Shown here piece by piece: positions 36,949 to 45,532 of a stretch of 64,000 nt of DNA; the first letter of the stretch is position 1; each line of letters begins with the position of its first letter. The notes beneath the pieces are model-generated. The model saw nothing but the letters and a program-made list of their open reading frames with translations, was not told the DNA's origin and did no database searches. This stretch comes from Streptomyces luteogriseus (GTDB lineage: Bacteria; Actinomycetota; Actinomycetes; Streptomycetales; Streptomycetaceae): positions 2,976,001 to 3,040,000 of the forward strand of contig NZ_JACHMS010000001.1 in the NCBI RefSeq assembly GCF_014205055.1, in the 5' to 3' direction. The translations under genes were made by a program, and so were the position numbers.

Positions 36949-37557
36949 TCACCCTGCCTGCCGTTGAAGGGCGCTGCGGACCAGGCCGGCGACGCCGCCC
37001 TCGCCGGGTGGCGCGGCCACGCACGACAGGGCGAGCCGGACGGCGAGTTCGCAGGAGCGGGCCAGGTCGGCGGAGTCAGAAGTGGCCGTGCCGGGGCCGG
37101 TCAGGAGGCCGACGGCCCGGTCGCGGACGAGGGCGACGAAGTCGCCGGGTGAGGGCAGCGGCCCGTCGGCGCGGCGCTGGGCCGGCACGGCGGAGGTGGA
37201 CGGCACGGCCGTCAGGGCCGGGGCGGGCAGCCGCTCGCTCCAGCAGCCGGTGAGCATGGCGCGGACGAGGATGTTCTCCCGGGCCGCCGAGGCGGTCCAC
37301 TCGGCGGCGGCGGTGAGCCGGTCGCGTGGATCGCCGTGTTCGGTGGTGAGCGCCCTGTCCACACCGGCGAGAAATCCGTCGGCCTCTCTCCTGACGAGCG
37401 CCCGGGCGAGACCGTCCTTGCTGCCGAACTCGTTGTACAGCGTCTGCCTGGACACTCCGGCCGCCGCGGCCACGTCCACCATCCGTACGGCGGACCATGG
37501 CCGGCGCACCAGGGCCGCGTAGGCGGCGTCCAGTAGGGATTCCCGCGCTGCAGGCAT
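36949..37557 (-). CDS. TetR-family transcriptional regulator
   Basis: 202 residues from the ATG at 37557 with an AAGGGGAGG ribosome-binding site; the frame is open to 37620. The helix-turn-helix is VRMVDVAAAAGVSRQTLYNE followed by FGSKDGLARALV. The C-terminal domain is Ala/Leu-rich (TSDSADLARSCELAVRLALS). It is convergent with the SMR transporter (7 bp), so control of that gene, if any, would act at a distant operator. Confidence 0.87.
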   Translation of the reverse strand: MPAARESLLDAAYAALVRRPWSAVRMVDVAAAAGVSRQTLYNEFGSKDGLARALVRREADGFLAGVDRALTTEHGDPRDRLTAAAEWTASAARENILVRAMLTGCWSERLPAPALTAVPSTSAVPAQRRADGPLPSPGDFVALVRDRAVGLLTGPGTATSDSADLARSCELAVRLALSCVAAPPGEGGVAGLVRSALQRQAG

Positions 37558-37653
37558 CTTCGCCTCCCCTTGGGGCGAGCGGTCTGCGCCCAGGTTTGAC
37601 GCGGGTGGAACCACTGTCAAGGGTTCGCGGGCGCGCGCGGGGGCGCGTTTCGG

Positions 37654-37755
37654 CCTTGTCGCGCGGGGCGTTGGGCCGGAGGCTTGTGCCCTTGTCCCGC
37701 GGGGCGTTGGCCCGACGGCTCACGCCCTTGTCGCGCGGGGCGTCGGCCCGGAGGG
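37654..37755. repeat. 36-bp minisatellite, about 2.8 copies
   Basis: The unit CCTTGTCGCGCGGGGCGTTG plus 16 more bases begins at 37654, 37690 and 37726 with about 85 percent identity, and stops exactly at the stop codon of the ABC permease gene. On the minus strand it would read APRDKG repeats, but no gene there is convincing. Confidence 0.8.
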
Positions 37756-38547
37756 TTACTTCGGGTCGTCGTCGAACTTCGAGGTCGACCAGAAGTAGCC
37801 GAGCACCGCGAGGCCGAGGCACCAGGCGAGGGCGAGCCATCCGTTGTGGCCGATCCCGGTGCCGAGCAGCAGGCCGCGCAGGGTCTCGATGGCCGGGGTG
37901 AAGGGCTGGTACTCGGCGATCGGCCGGAACCAGCCCGGCATCGCGTCGAGCGGGACGAAGGTGCTGGACAGCAGTGGCAGCAGGATCAGGGGCATCGCGT
38001 TGTTGCCGGCGGCCTCGGCGTTCGGGCTGACCAGGCCCATGCCGACCGCGATCCAGGTGAGTGCCGTGGCGAACAGCACGAGCAGTCCGAAGGCCGCGAG
38101 CCACTCCAGGACGGTGGCGTCGGTGGAGCGGAAGCCGATGGCCACACCGACGGCGCCGACGAGCACCACGCTGACGACCGCCTGCAGCACGCTGCCGACG
38201 ACGTGCCCGATGAGCACCGAGCCTCGATGGATGGCCATGGTCCGGAAGCGGGCGATGATGCCCTCGGTCATGTCGTTGGAGATGGAGACCGCGGTGCCGA
38301 TCGTGGTGCTGCCGATGGTCATCAGCAGCAGGCCGGGGACGACGAAGGCGATGTATGCGGAACGGTCCGGACCACCACCGCCGATGCCCGCGCTCATGGT
38401 GTCGCCGAAGATGTAGACGAAGAGCAGCAACAGCATGATCGGTGTGAGCAGCAAATTCAGAGTGAGGGACGGGTAGCGCCGGGCGTGCAGCAGGTTGCGG
38501 CGCAGCATGGTGGCCGAGTCGCGCACGGCGAACGAGAGGGACGTCAT
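37756..38547 (-). CDS. ABC-2 type transporter permease (DrrB-like)
   Basis: 263 residues with six spans. The N-terminal TMLRRNLLHARRYPSLTLN is the typical lead-in of daunorubicin-resistance DrrB-type exporters, and the conserved ABC-2 region is FRTMAIHRGSVLIGHVVGS. It overlaps the ATPase gene by 4 bp (ATGA at 38544-38547), forming an exporter with it. The exported substrate is unknown; drugs or lipids are usual. Confidence 0.9.
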   Translation of the reverse strand: MTSLSFAVRDSATMLRRNLLHARRYPSLTLNLLLTPIMLLLLFVYIFGDTMSAGIGGGGPDRSAYIAFVVPGLLLMTIGSTTIGTAVSISNDMTEGIIARFRTMAIHRGSVLIGHVVGSVLQAVVSVVLVGAVGVAIGFRSTDATVLEWLAAFGLLVLFATALTWIAVGMGLVSPNAEAAGNNAMPLILLPLLSSTFVPLDAMPGWFRPIAEYQPFTPAIETLRGLLLGTGIGHNGWLALAWCLGLAVLGYFWSTSKFDDDPK

Positions 38548-39497
38548 CGGGCCGTCTCCTTGGGCTGGTCGGTGTTGCCCGTCAGGGCGAAGAACACGTC
38601 GTCGAGATCAGGGGTGTGCACGGTCAGTTCGTCCGCTTCGATCCCCTCCGTGTCGAGGCGGTCGAGGATGGCGCGCAGTGCGCGCTGGCTGCCGTCGCTG
38701 GGGAGTTGGAGGGCGAGGATGTCGTCGTCGCGGGTGATGTCGCCGAGGGCGGTGGCGGCGTTCCGGTAGGCGGCGGGGTCGGTGAAGCGGAGCCGTACGT
38801 GTCCGCCGGGGACGATCCGCTTGAGTTCCTCGGCGGTGCCTTCGGCGGCGAGGGTGCCGTTGTGGAGTACGGCGATGCGGTCGGCGAGTTCGTCGGCTTC
38901 CTCCAGGTACTGGGTGGTGAGGAAGACGGTGACGCCTCCGGTGACGAGGTCGCGGATGATCCGCCACATGCTGTGGCGGGCGCGGGGGTCGAGGCCGGTG
39001 GTGGGTTCGTCGAGGAAGATGATCCTGGGGTCGCCGACCAGGGTCATGGCGATGTCGAGGCGGCGTTTCATGCCGCCGGAGTAGGTGGAGGCGGGCTTCT
39101 TCGCCGCGTCGGTGAGGTCGAAGCGCTCCAGCAGTCCGGCGGCGACGCGGCGTCCCTCTCGTTTGGGCAGATGGTGCAGGTCCGCCATGAGGAGCATGTT
39201 CTCCTCGCCGGTGATCAGGCCGTCGACCGCGGAGAACTGGCCGGTCACGCCGATCGCGGCGCGTATGGCCTGCGGGTCGGCGGCGAGGTCGTGGCCGCCG
39301 ACCCGGATCTCGCCGCTCGTCGGGTCCGGCGAGATCAGAGTGGAGAGGATCTTGACGGCGGTGGTCTTGCCGGCGCCGTTCGGACCGAGGAGGGAGAAGA
39401 TCGTTCCTTCCGGGACGGCCAGGTCGACGCCGTCCAGGACGGTCTTGTCGCCGTAGGACTTCCGCAGCCCGTTCGCCGCGATGGCCAGGTCGGTCAT
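38544..39497 (-). CDS. ABC transporter ATP-binding protein (DrrA-like)
   Basis: 317 residues. Walker A GPNGAGKTTAVKIL, signature YSGGMKRRLDIAMTLVG, Walker B RIIFLDEPTTGLD, and the H-loop in VFLTTQYLEEADELAD. The roughly 80-residue C-terminal extension (HVRLRFTDPAAYRNAA on) is the DrrA-type domain. It pairs with the DrrB-like permease and lies 32 bp downstream of the DUF4097 gene, so all three form one operon. Confidence 0.93.
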   Translation of the reverse strand: MTDLAIAANGLRKSYGDKTVLDGVDLAVPEGTIFSLLGPNGAGKTTAVKILSTLISPDPTSGEIRVGGHDLAADPQAIRAAIGVTGQFSAVDGLITGEENMLLMADLHHLPKREGRRVAAGLLERFDLTDAAKKPASTYSGGMKRRLDIAMTLVGDPRIIFLDEPTTGLDPRARHSMWRIIRDLVTGGVTVFLTTQYLEEADELADRIAVLHNGTLAAEGTAEELKRIVPGGHVRLRFTDPAAYRNAATALGDITRDDDILALQLPSDGSQRALRAILDRLDTEGIEADELTVHTPDLDDVFFALTGNTDQPKETAR

Positions 39498-39529
39498 GAG
39501 AGGTGCTCCTTCGGACAGGCTGCGGGCTT

Positions 39530-40201
39530 CTAGAGGCTGCGGGCGGTGATGTCGCCCTGGGCGGTGGTGGCGTGGATGGTCAGGCCGGCGGCGGCGCCGT
39601 CGGTGTTCTTGAGGGCGTTGTGGATCCGGCCGTGGCCGGTGCCGGCGTCGAGGGCGGCGGAGACACCGTGGGCGGCGGTGACGGTGATGTCGCCCTGCTC
39701 GGTGCGCAGTGCGACGGCGCCGGACACGGCCTCGGCGATGTGCAGGTCGCCCTTCTGGGTGCTGATCTCGGCGGGGCCGCCCAGCCGGCCGACGGAGATG
39801 TCACCGGCGAGCAGGGTGAGGCGGGCGCTGCCGGTCTCGTCGAGCTTGACCGCACCCTGGGCCGCGTCGAAGGCGACGTCGCCGAGCCGTCCGACACCGC
39901 GCAGGTCGGCGGCGGCGCCCTTGGCCTGGACGCGGGAGCCTGCGGGCAGCTGGACGGTGACCTCGACCGATCCGGAGTGGCCGAGGATGCGGTTCTTCGC
40001 CGCGGGGGCCGCGATCCGCAGGACACCGCCCTCGTGGGCGATCTCCATCTGTTCCGCCGCCTTGACGTCACGGCTCTTGGAGCGGTCCGCGGGCAGCACC
40101 TCGACGGTGATGTCGGTCCGGTCGGCCGCGATGAGGCGGATGCGCCCGGCGGGGATGTCCAGGACGGCCGAGACGGGGGCGGGGCTGTCGAACTTCTGCA
40201 T
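39530..40201 (-). CDS. DUF4097 beta-strand repeat protein
   Basis: 223 residues made of repeating short beta-strands: VLDIPAGRIRLIAADRTDIT, GSVEVTVQLPAGSRVQAKGA, TLLAGDISVGRLGGPAEIST, LRTEQGDITVTAAHG, HATTAQGDITARSL. This solenoid is typical of DUF4097/DUF4098, often encoded next to ABC exporters or anti-sigma systems. No signal peptide is seen. First gene of the operon with the DrrAB-like exporter, divergent from the regulator at 40435. Confidence 0.87.
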   Translation of the reverse strand: MQKFDSPAPVSAVLDIPAGRIRLIAADRTDITVEVLPADRSKSRDVKAAEQMEIAHEGGVLRIAAPAAKNRILGHSGSVEVTVQLPAGSRVQAKGAAADLRGVGRLGDVAFDAAQGAVKLDETGSARLTLLAGDISVGRLGGPAEISTQKGDLHIAEAVSGAVALRTEQGDITVTAAHGVSAALDAGTGHGRIHNALKNTDGAAAGLTIHATTAQGDITARSL

Positions 40202-40256
40202 CGTTGCTCTCCTTGGTCCGCTTCGCTTCCGCTGTTTCCAACGATGGAAAAGCTAC

Positions 40257-40378
40257 GTTGCATTCACAACGATGGCAACGACTTCGTTGCATGCGAATGA
40301 CATAATCGCAGTTCAGAGCGGATTATTCATTGCAACGACCCTGCCGCCTAATGCAACAACTCCGCCGCGCCCGTTGCA
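40257..40378. promoter_or_regulatory. Cluster of GTTGCA/TGCAAC half-sites in the divergent promoter
   Basis: GTTGCA occurs at 40257, 40286 and 40373, TGCAAC at 40331 and 40352. They include CAACGACTTCGTTG (40276-40289) and TGCAAC-N15-GTTGCA (40352-40378). The density in a 230-bp gap suggests operators for the regulator encoded at 40435, controlling itself and the DUF4097/ABC operon. Confidence 0.6.
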
Positions 40379-40434
40379 ATGAAATGAAGATGAACGCTAT
40401 GGTGCGGACATCACGCACCACGAAGGAGGCCGCG

Positions 40435-41175
40435 ATGCCGGGAGGCAGACTCACCCAGCAGGAGCGTCAGCAGATCGCACTGGGGCTGGCCGACGGCCTC
40501 GCCTACGCGGAGATCGCCCGGCGACTCGAGCGCCCGACCTCGACGATCACCCGCGAGGTCATGCGCAACGGCGGCCCCACGGCCTACCGCGCCGACCTGG
40601 CTCATCGCGCTACGGAACGCCGCACCCGCCGCAAGCAGACCGCCCCCAGGGACCCGAAGGCGCTCCCGCAGCCCGACGGGCGGGACGCCGAGGCCCTGCG
40701 CGAGTACGAGGACACGTTCACCACCGTCATGATGGGGTCGGGCATGCCGAAGATGATGTCCCGTGTGATGGCCTGCCTCTGCATGACCGACTCGGGCAGC
40801 CTCACCGCGTCCGAACTCGCCCAGCGCCTCCAGGTCAGCCCGGCGTCGGTGTCCAAGGCGGTCGCGTTCCTCGACAGCCAGGGCTTCGTCCGCAGGGAGG
40901 CGGACGCGGGCCGCCGCGAGCGCTATGTCGTCGACGACGACGTCTGGTACCAGGCGATGCTGGCCAGCGCGCGGTCCATCGCCCAGGTCGTGGGGATCGC
41001 GCGGCAGGGCGTCGGCGTCCTCGGCCACGGCACCCCGGCCGCCGTCCGCCTCGAGAACGTCGCCCGCTTCCTCGACTTCGTCTCCGAGAGCACCGCCCGC
41101 GCCGCGGAGCAGGCACGCGACATCCTCCATACCAAGCCCGAGACCGCTTCCGACTCCCCCACAAACCCCCTGTAG
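40435..41175 (+). CDS. MarR/GbsR-like regulator with an extra N-terminal helix-turn-helix
   Basis: 246 residues from the ATG at 40435, which has a perfect GAAGGAGG ribosome-binding site. The N-terminus contains an IS30-type HTH_38 element (LTQQERQQIALGLADGLAYA, then IARRLERPTSTITREVMRNG), while the middle has a MarR/GbsR winged helix (TASELAQRLQVSPASVSKAV, then FLDSQGFVRREADAGRRERY). The C-terminus is a helical dimerisation region. It is divergent from the DUF4097/ABC exporter operon across a gap with many TGCAAC half-sites, so likely its repressor. Confidence 0.88.
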   Translation: MPGGRLTQQERQQIALGLADGLAYAEIARRLERPTSTITREVMRNGGPTAYRADLAHRATERRTRRKQTAPRDPKALPQPDGRDAEALREYEDTFTTVMMGSGMPKMMSRVMACLCMTDSGSLTASELAQRLQVSPASVSKAVAFLDSQGFVRREADAGRRERYVVDDDVWYQAMLASARSIAQVVGIARQGVGVLGHGTPAAVRLENVARFLDFVSESTARAAEQARDILHTKPETASDSPTNPL

Positions 41176-41208
41176 CCCCACCGCCACCTCGGCAGATAGG
41201 TTCGTTGC

Positions 41209-42009
41209 ATGCCCGACTACCTCGACGACCTGCGTCTCGCCCACGTCCTCGCCGACGCCGCCGACGCCGCGACGATGGACCGGTTCAAGGCCCTCGACCT
41301 CAAGGTCGAGACCAAACCGGACATGACCCCGGTGAGCGAGGCGGACAAGGCCGCGGAGGAACTCATCCGCGGCCACCTCGGGCGCGCCCGACCCAGGGAC
41401 GCGATCCTCGGCGAGGAGTACGGCGTCGAGGGCACCGGCCCCCGCCGCTGGGTGATCGACCCGATCGACGGCACCAAGAACTACGTGCGCGGCGTTCCCG
41501 TCTGGGCCACGCTCATCTCACTGATGGAGGCCGGCGAGGGCGGCTTCCAGCCCGTCGTCGGCGTCGTCTCCGCCCCGGCCCTCGGCCGCCGCTGGTGGGC
41601 CGCGCAGGGCCATGGCGCGTTCTCCGGCCGCAGCCTCACCAAGGCCTCCCGGCTGCAGGTCTCCCGCGTCTCCAAACTCTCCGACGCCTCCTTCGCGTAC
41701 TCCTCGCTCAGCGGCTGGGAGGAGCAGGGCCGCCTGGACGGCTTCCTGGACCTGACCCGCGAGGTGTGGCGCACGCGCGCGTACGGCGACTTCTGGCCGT
41801 ACATGATGGTCGCGGAAGGCGCCGTCGACATGTGCGCCGAGCCGGAGCTGTCCCTGTGGGACATGGCCGCCACCGCCATCGTCGTCACGGAGGCGGGCGG
41901 CACCTTCACCGGCCTCGACGCCCGCCCGGGCCCCCACAGCGGCAACGCGGCCGCGTCGAACGGTCTACTCCACGACGAGCTGCTGGGATACCTCAACCAG
42001 CGCTACTGA
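41209..42009 (+). CDS. hisN: Histidinol-phosphatase HisN (inositol monophosphatase fold)
   Basis: 266 residues. It dephosphorylates histidinol phosphate in histidine synthesis; actinobacteria use this IMPase-type enzyme. Metal ligands are E69/E70 in [17 protein letters not shown] at 84-93 and the later [11 protein letters not shown]. The last codons (LNQRY, stop) form the left copy of a 14-bp direct repeat whose second copy lies at 48065, so this gene end appears to be the attachment site of an integrated element. Confidence 0.93.
   Translation: MPDYLDDLRLAHVLADAADAATMDRFKALDLKVETKPDMTPVSEADKAAEELIRGHLGRARPRDAILGEEYGVEGTGPRRWVIDPIDGTKNYVRGVPVWATLISLMEAGEGGFQPVVGVVSAPALGRRWWAAQGHGAFSGRSLTKASRLQVSRVSKLSDASFAYSSLSGWEEQGRLDGFLDLTREVWRTRAYGDFWPYMMVAEGAVDMCAEPELSLWDMAATAIVVTEAGGTFTGLDARPGPHSGNAAASNGLLHDELLGYLNQRY
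41992..42005. repeat. Left attachment-site repeat at the hisN 3' end
   Basis: CTCAACCAGCGCTA, encoding LNQR plus the first two bases of the last sense codon. It is repeated exactly at 48065-48078; the match continues for TGAG after one mismatch. Confidence 0.7.
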
Positions 42010-42263
42010 GGCCGATTACGGCCTGACCTGCGCGTTCCTTCCCCTATTAGAGCCCTTGGGCCGTCGTGGGGCCGTCACCAAGGTCAGCCGGTGGGCGACG
42101 AACGGTGGGCCCTCGACCGACGGTCGCAGCGCTAGCGGCGCATGAGCGTCAACCAGAGACCGCGCGCTTCGTTCGGCGCAAGACCTGTTTGCGCTGATGA
42201 ACGCCGTGGGTAGTCAGAAGTGTTGACGCTTTCCATCTAATCCGCCTTAGACGGTGCAATTCC

Positions 42264-43010
42264 ATGAAGACGGAACTGCTTGTGGCAGTCCTTTCGGGGG
42301 CTGCCGCACTAGTGAGCGCAGCCTACAGCGCCCAAGCGAACAGGAAGAATTCGCTTCTCGCTAACGACTTGGAGCGACAGAAGGTTGAGCATCATCGCTT
42401 GCTAGAGCGGCAGGACGCGATGAGCCGCTTTCGCGACCCATTGCTTTGGGCTGCGTTCGACTTCCAGTCCCGACTCTTCAACATTGTCAGTGGACACTTC
42501 CTGAGGGTTTACTTCACTGAGCCTCATGACCGCCAGTACGCAATCCGCAGCACTCTGCATGTGTTTGCCGAGTACCTGGGATGGGTCGAGATCCTCAGAC
42601 GCCGTATCTATTTTCTCGACCTCGGCAACAAAGAAGCCAATCGTCAGATTGTATCGCTGCTCACCCGTATCGGCACCGTCCTGAACGGCGACAGTTACCC
42701 AGATCGACACTTCCAGTTGTTTCGCAGCGACCAGCGAGCCATCGGAGAACTTGTGATGAGCAAGGGCAGAGATGACTGCATGGGGTATGCGGAGTTCTGC
42801 GAACGACTTGAGTCGGACCTGGAGTTTTCCGGCTGGTTCGTACCCCTGTCCAACAGTATTGAGGAATTGGCTGTGCTTCCGGGGCGACATCCCCGTCTGG
42901 TCGACCTGCAAGTGGCCTTGATGGACTTGATTGACTTCCTGGACCCAGAGCAGGAGCGCTTCCCCCAGAAACGCCGATTCAGGACCACGACTGAGGGTCA
43001 GCTGTACTGA
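42264..43010 (+). CDS. Unknown protein with N-terminal membrane anchor and coiled coil
   Basis: 248 residues. A hydrophobic N-terminus (LLVAVLSGAAALVSAAYSA) is followed by a charged heptad-like helix (NDLERQKVEHHRLLERQDAM) and a mostly helical domain ending at a Lys/Arg-rich tail. No known catalytic motif. There is no clear ribosome-binding site (GACGGTGCAATTCC before the ATG); a possible TTGACG/TTAGAC promoter at 42223-42252 would start transcription almost at the ATG, so it might be leaderless. AT-richer than core genes and located inside the hisN element. Confidence 0.65.
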   Translation: MKTELLVAVLSGAAALVSAAYSAQANRKNSLLANDLERQKVEHHRLLERQDAMSRFRDPLLWAAFDFQSRLFNIVSGHFLRVYFTEPHDRQYAIRSTLHVFAEYLGWVEILRRRIYFLDLGNKEANRQIVSLLTRIGTVLNGDSYPDRHFQLFRSDQRAIGELVMSKGRDDCMGYAEFCERLESDLEFSGWFVPLSNSIEELAVLPGRHPRLVDLQVALMDLIDFLDPEQERFPQKRRFRTTTEGQLY

Positions 43011-43099
43011 CAAGTCACGGTAAACAGCGGGCACTTCGCCGTCACGAACGCCCCCAAGGTGACTTCCCTTAGCGCGCAGTTGAATCACGGGCTCTGCGC

Positions 43100-43624
43100 T
43101 TACGGCTGATCCTCCTGGACCTGTTGCCACAATTCGCGCATTTTTGTAAACGGAGGGACGGCAGTAGGGATGCTCTCTTCGCGCTGCCAGGCACCTAGGC
43201 ATTCCAACGCGTGCTTAACCGTCTCACGCATAGAGTTTTGGTTCATCAAACCAGGTTCGAACGTATTTAGAGCCCACCAAAAGCTCAAGATTTCGAGAAT
43301 ATCGAGCATACGAGCGCGCAGGGCTCTGTTACGGAGAGAGCGAGCAGCTACCTCGGCCGGTGCGAAAAACTCATCGAGAGTAGCGTTCCATTCGCTGCGC
43401 TTGGCCTCAGCCATGAGTCCGGTCCAAGCGATGCGATCTCTTGCTCGGACAATATTGAACTTGTCCGGCATGTTGCTCAGGTGGCGGCGGATGCGGATCA
43501 GTTCGCTTGCCAATGACGCCGCTGCTTCACCTTCTGCCATTTCACGCCGAGCGCTTGACATCTTCTTCTGCTGATAAACGGTGGCCATAAACGACAACGC
43601 TGCGCCAACGGCGGCGCCCCCCAA
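43100..43624 (-). CDS. Unknown helical protein, possibly N-terminally truncated
   Basis: 174 residues if the TTG at 43624 is the start. A hydrophobic segment (GGAAVGAALSFMATVYQQ) precedes a helical, Arg/Glu-rich body (LASELIRIRRHLSN, ARSLRNRALRARMLDILEIL). Just upstream the frame reads WITAAFGLG and hits a stop at 43655-43657 with no ATG or GTG, so the true N-terminus may have been lost. It is convergent with the gene at 42264 and has a similar layout of hydrophobic end plus helical body. Function unknown. Confidence 0.5.
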   Translation of the reverse strand: MGGAAVGAALSFMATVYQQKKMSSARREMAEGEAAASLASELIRIRRHLSNMPDKFNIVRARDRIAWTGLMAEAKRSEWNATLDEFFAPAEVAARSLRNRALRARMLDILEILSFWWALNTFEPGLMNQNSMRETVKHALECLGAWQREESIPTAVPPFTKMRELWQQVQEDQP

Positions 43625-44116
43625 ACCGAAGGCGGCCGTGATCCAGTCACACAGTCACGAGGGTCTCGTGAAGTGGACCTGCGGGATACCGCTGAACGGG
43701 TGTGCAACACCCCTAGTCAGCCGCCGGTACCACGAGAGAGCCGCCTGCCGGCGGTCCCCGGCTGCCGCCTCGACGGCGGGCGCTACCGCGCTGGGAGCTC
43801 TTGCCGCGGGGGAGGGCGCCACGGCCGTGCTCGCACAAGACCGGTCTGCTGCACGGTCGCCCGCGACCGGCCCCTAACCCTCCCCGCCTACTGCTCTAGC
43901 AGAGGTTGACCGGCCGCTCACGGACGGGTTGGCGGACGCCATCGAACGCGTGGCGGCGGCCCATCCGGAATGCGACCTGAGAGACCCCGGGACGCCATCA
44001 GCAACCGTGGCAATCCTGCGGCAGCACCACGGAGTCCTTGACCACTTGGTCCTAAGGGCTGTCCTGCAAAGGTCTTGGCTCTGAGTGCGGAGCAGCCTGA
44101 AGAGCTGGCGACGTGC

Positions 44117-44668
44117 TCAGCCGGTGGTTCGTGAGGTCTCCAGGGACTGGGCGAAGTCGGCGAGCGTGTGGAAGTCGCTCTCCCGTAGGCCGAACCGCGG
44201 GTTGACGTGGTGGAGGAGCCCGGGCCCTTGGTGGTGGGTGGTCACGTAGCTCTGATCCAGCTCGCTCTGCTCGTCGTCCACCCAGGCGAAAGGACGGCCG
44301 CCTGCGTAGTCCACCAGCGTTCCGGTCTTCCAGTGGACTCCATCAGGGCGTTCTTGGAGTAGGGCGTCGCCGAAGCCTACGAAGGGAAGTTTCGGTAGGC
44401 CGAGGACCGGTGCGATCCACCGGTTGGCGTCGTCCATCCATGTGGTGGCCCAGCACAGCTCGAAGCCGAGCTGGAGCAGGATTCGTCCGTGCTCTGGGTT
44501 GAGCCAGACCCGCAGAGGGCGCCGTCGGGAGGAGAGGCCACCGTCGTCCTGATGGGCGTCGTTCCGGGGAACTCTGAGCGTGGTGTAGCCGTCGGGACGC
44601 CTCTCCGGCTTGGCTGCATAGGGGTTGAGTGGCCCGTCCACGTCGAGGAATAGCAGCGGTCGGTTCAC
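44117..44668 (-). CDS. HAD-like hydrolase domain protein carried inside the IS
   Basis: 183 residues from a GTG at 44668 (GGGGGAAACC before it); the frame is open to 44758. The HAD motif I FLDVDGPLNPY is at the N-terminus; later CWATTWMDDANRWIAPVLGL and AWVDDEQSELD supply the Thr/Asp positions expected of a phosphatase-like HAD fold. Similar short HAD proteins are frequent Streptomyces hypothetical genes. It is divergent from the transposase and sits inside the IS ends, so it moved or can move with the element. Confidence 0.75.
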   Translation of the reverse strand: MNRPLLFLDVDGPLNPYAAKPERRPDGYTTLRVPRNDAHQDDGGLSSRRRPLRVWLNPEHGRILLQLGFELCWATTWMDDANRWIAPVLGLPKLPFVGFGDALLQERPDGVHWKTGTLVDYAGGRPFAWVDDEQSELDQSYVTTHHQGPGLLHHVNPRFGLRESDFHTLADFAQSLETSRTTG

Positions 44669-44761
44669 GGTTTCCCCCGGTCTTGCGCCCTGTGGACTGC
44701 CCTGATCAGCGTAGCTGTGGGAGCGTCTCGGCATTGAGCCAGCCTGAGTGATGATCATGAT

Positions 44762-45532
44762 GTGGCGAGTGTGAGCACGGCATCGGAGCCGTCCTGGATA
44801 GCCCCATTCGCGGGTCTGAGCCCGCGGTGCTTCGGCAAACTACTGACCACGCTGCGGCGCAATGGAGCAGATGTGGTCCACCGAGGCCGGCCGTGGAGTC
44901 TGCCGCTGGAGGACCGGGTGTTGCTGGTCACGGCCTACTGGCGCACCAATCTGACATTGCGGCAGCTCGCTCCGTTGTTCGGCGTCTCGAAGTCCACAGC
45001 CAGTCGAGTCATCAACCCCCTCGGGCCGCTGCTCGCTCTCCAGCCCCGCAAGCGATTCGCCAAGGACACCATCCTCATCGTAGACGGCACCCTGGTCCCC
45101 ACCCGGGACCACACCGTCGCCGAGCGGTCGAAGAACTACCGGTACTCCACCAACCACCAGGTCGTCATCGACGCCGACACCCGGCTGGTCGTCGTGGTCG
45201 GCCGGCCGCTCGCCGGGAACCGCAACGGCTGCAAGGCCTGGGAGGAGTCCGGCGCCAAGGCCGCCGTCGGCAAGACCATCACGATCGCCGACGGCGGCTA
45301 CCCGGGCACTGGACTGGTCATCCCACACCGCCGACAGCGCGGCCAGAGCGAACTCCCGGACTGGAAAGAGGAGCACAACGAGTCCCACAAGCAGGTCCGC
45401 GCTCGCGTCGAGCACGTCTTCGCCCGTATGAAGACATGGAAAATCCTCCGCGACTGCCGCCTCAAAGGCGACGGCGTCCACCACGCCATGCTCGGCATCG
45501 CCCGGATGCACAACCTCGCGCGCGCCGGATAG
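44762..45532 (+). CDS. IS5-family DDE transposase
   Basis: 256 residues from a GTG. An N-terminal helix-turn-helix (LTLRQLAPLFGVSKSTASRV at about 65-84) is followed by a DDE_Tnp_4 catalytic domain: D108 in LIVDGTLVP, D177 in IADGGYPG and E217 in RARVEHVFARMK, with the Y-[1]-R-type surroundings expected of the family. Full length and without frameshift, so it may be active. The right terminal repeat lies about 40 bp after its stop. Confidence 0.92.
   Translation: MASVSTASEPSWIAPFAGLSPRCFGKLLTTLRRNGADVVHRGRPWSLPLEDRVLLVTAYWRTNLTLRQLAPLFGVSKSTASRVINPLGPLLALQPRKRFAKDTILIVDGTLVPTRDHTVAERSKNYRYSTNHQVVIDADTRLVVVVGRPLAGNRNGCKAWEESGAKAAVGKTITIADGGYPGTGLVIPHRRQRGQSELPDWKEEHNESHKQVRARVEHVFARMKTWKILRDCRLKGDGVHHAMLGIARMHNLARAG

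Noticed and set aside
43581..43909. Two overlapping plus-strand frames (98 and 78 codons) before the IS
   Set aside because: They overlap the decayed N-terminus of the phosphatase pseudogene and the start of the opposite-strand gene; no independent support.
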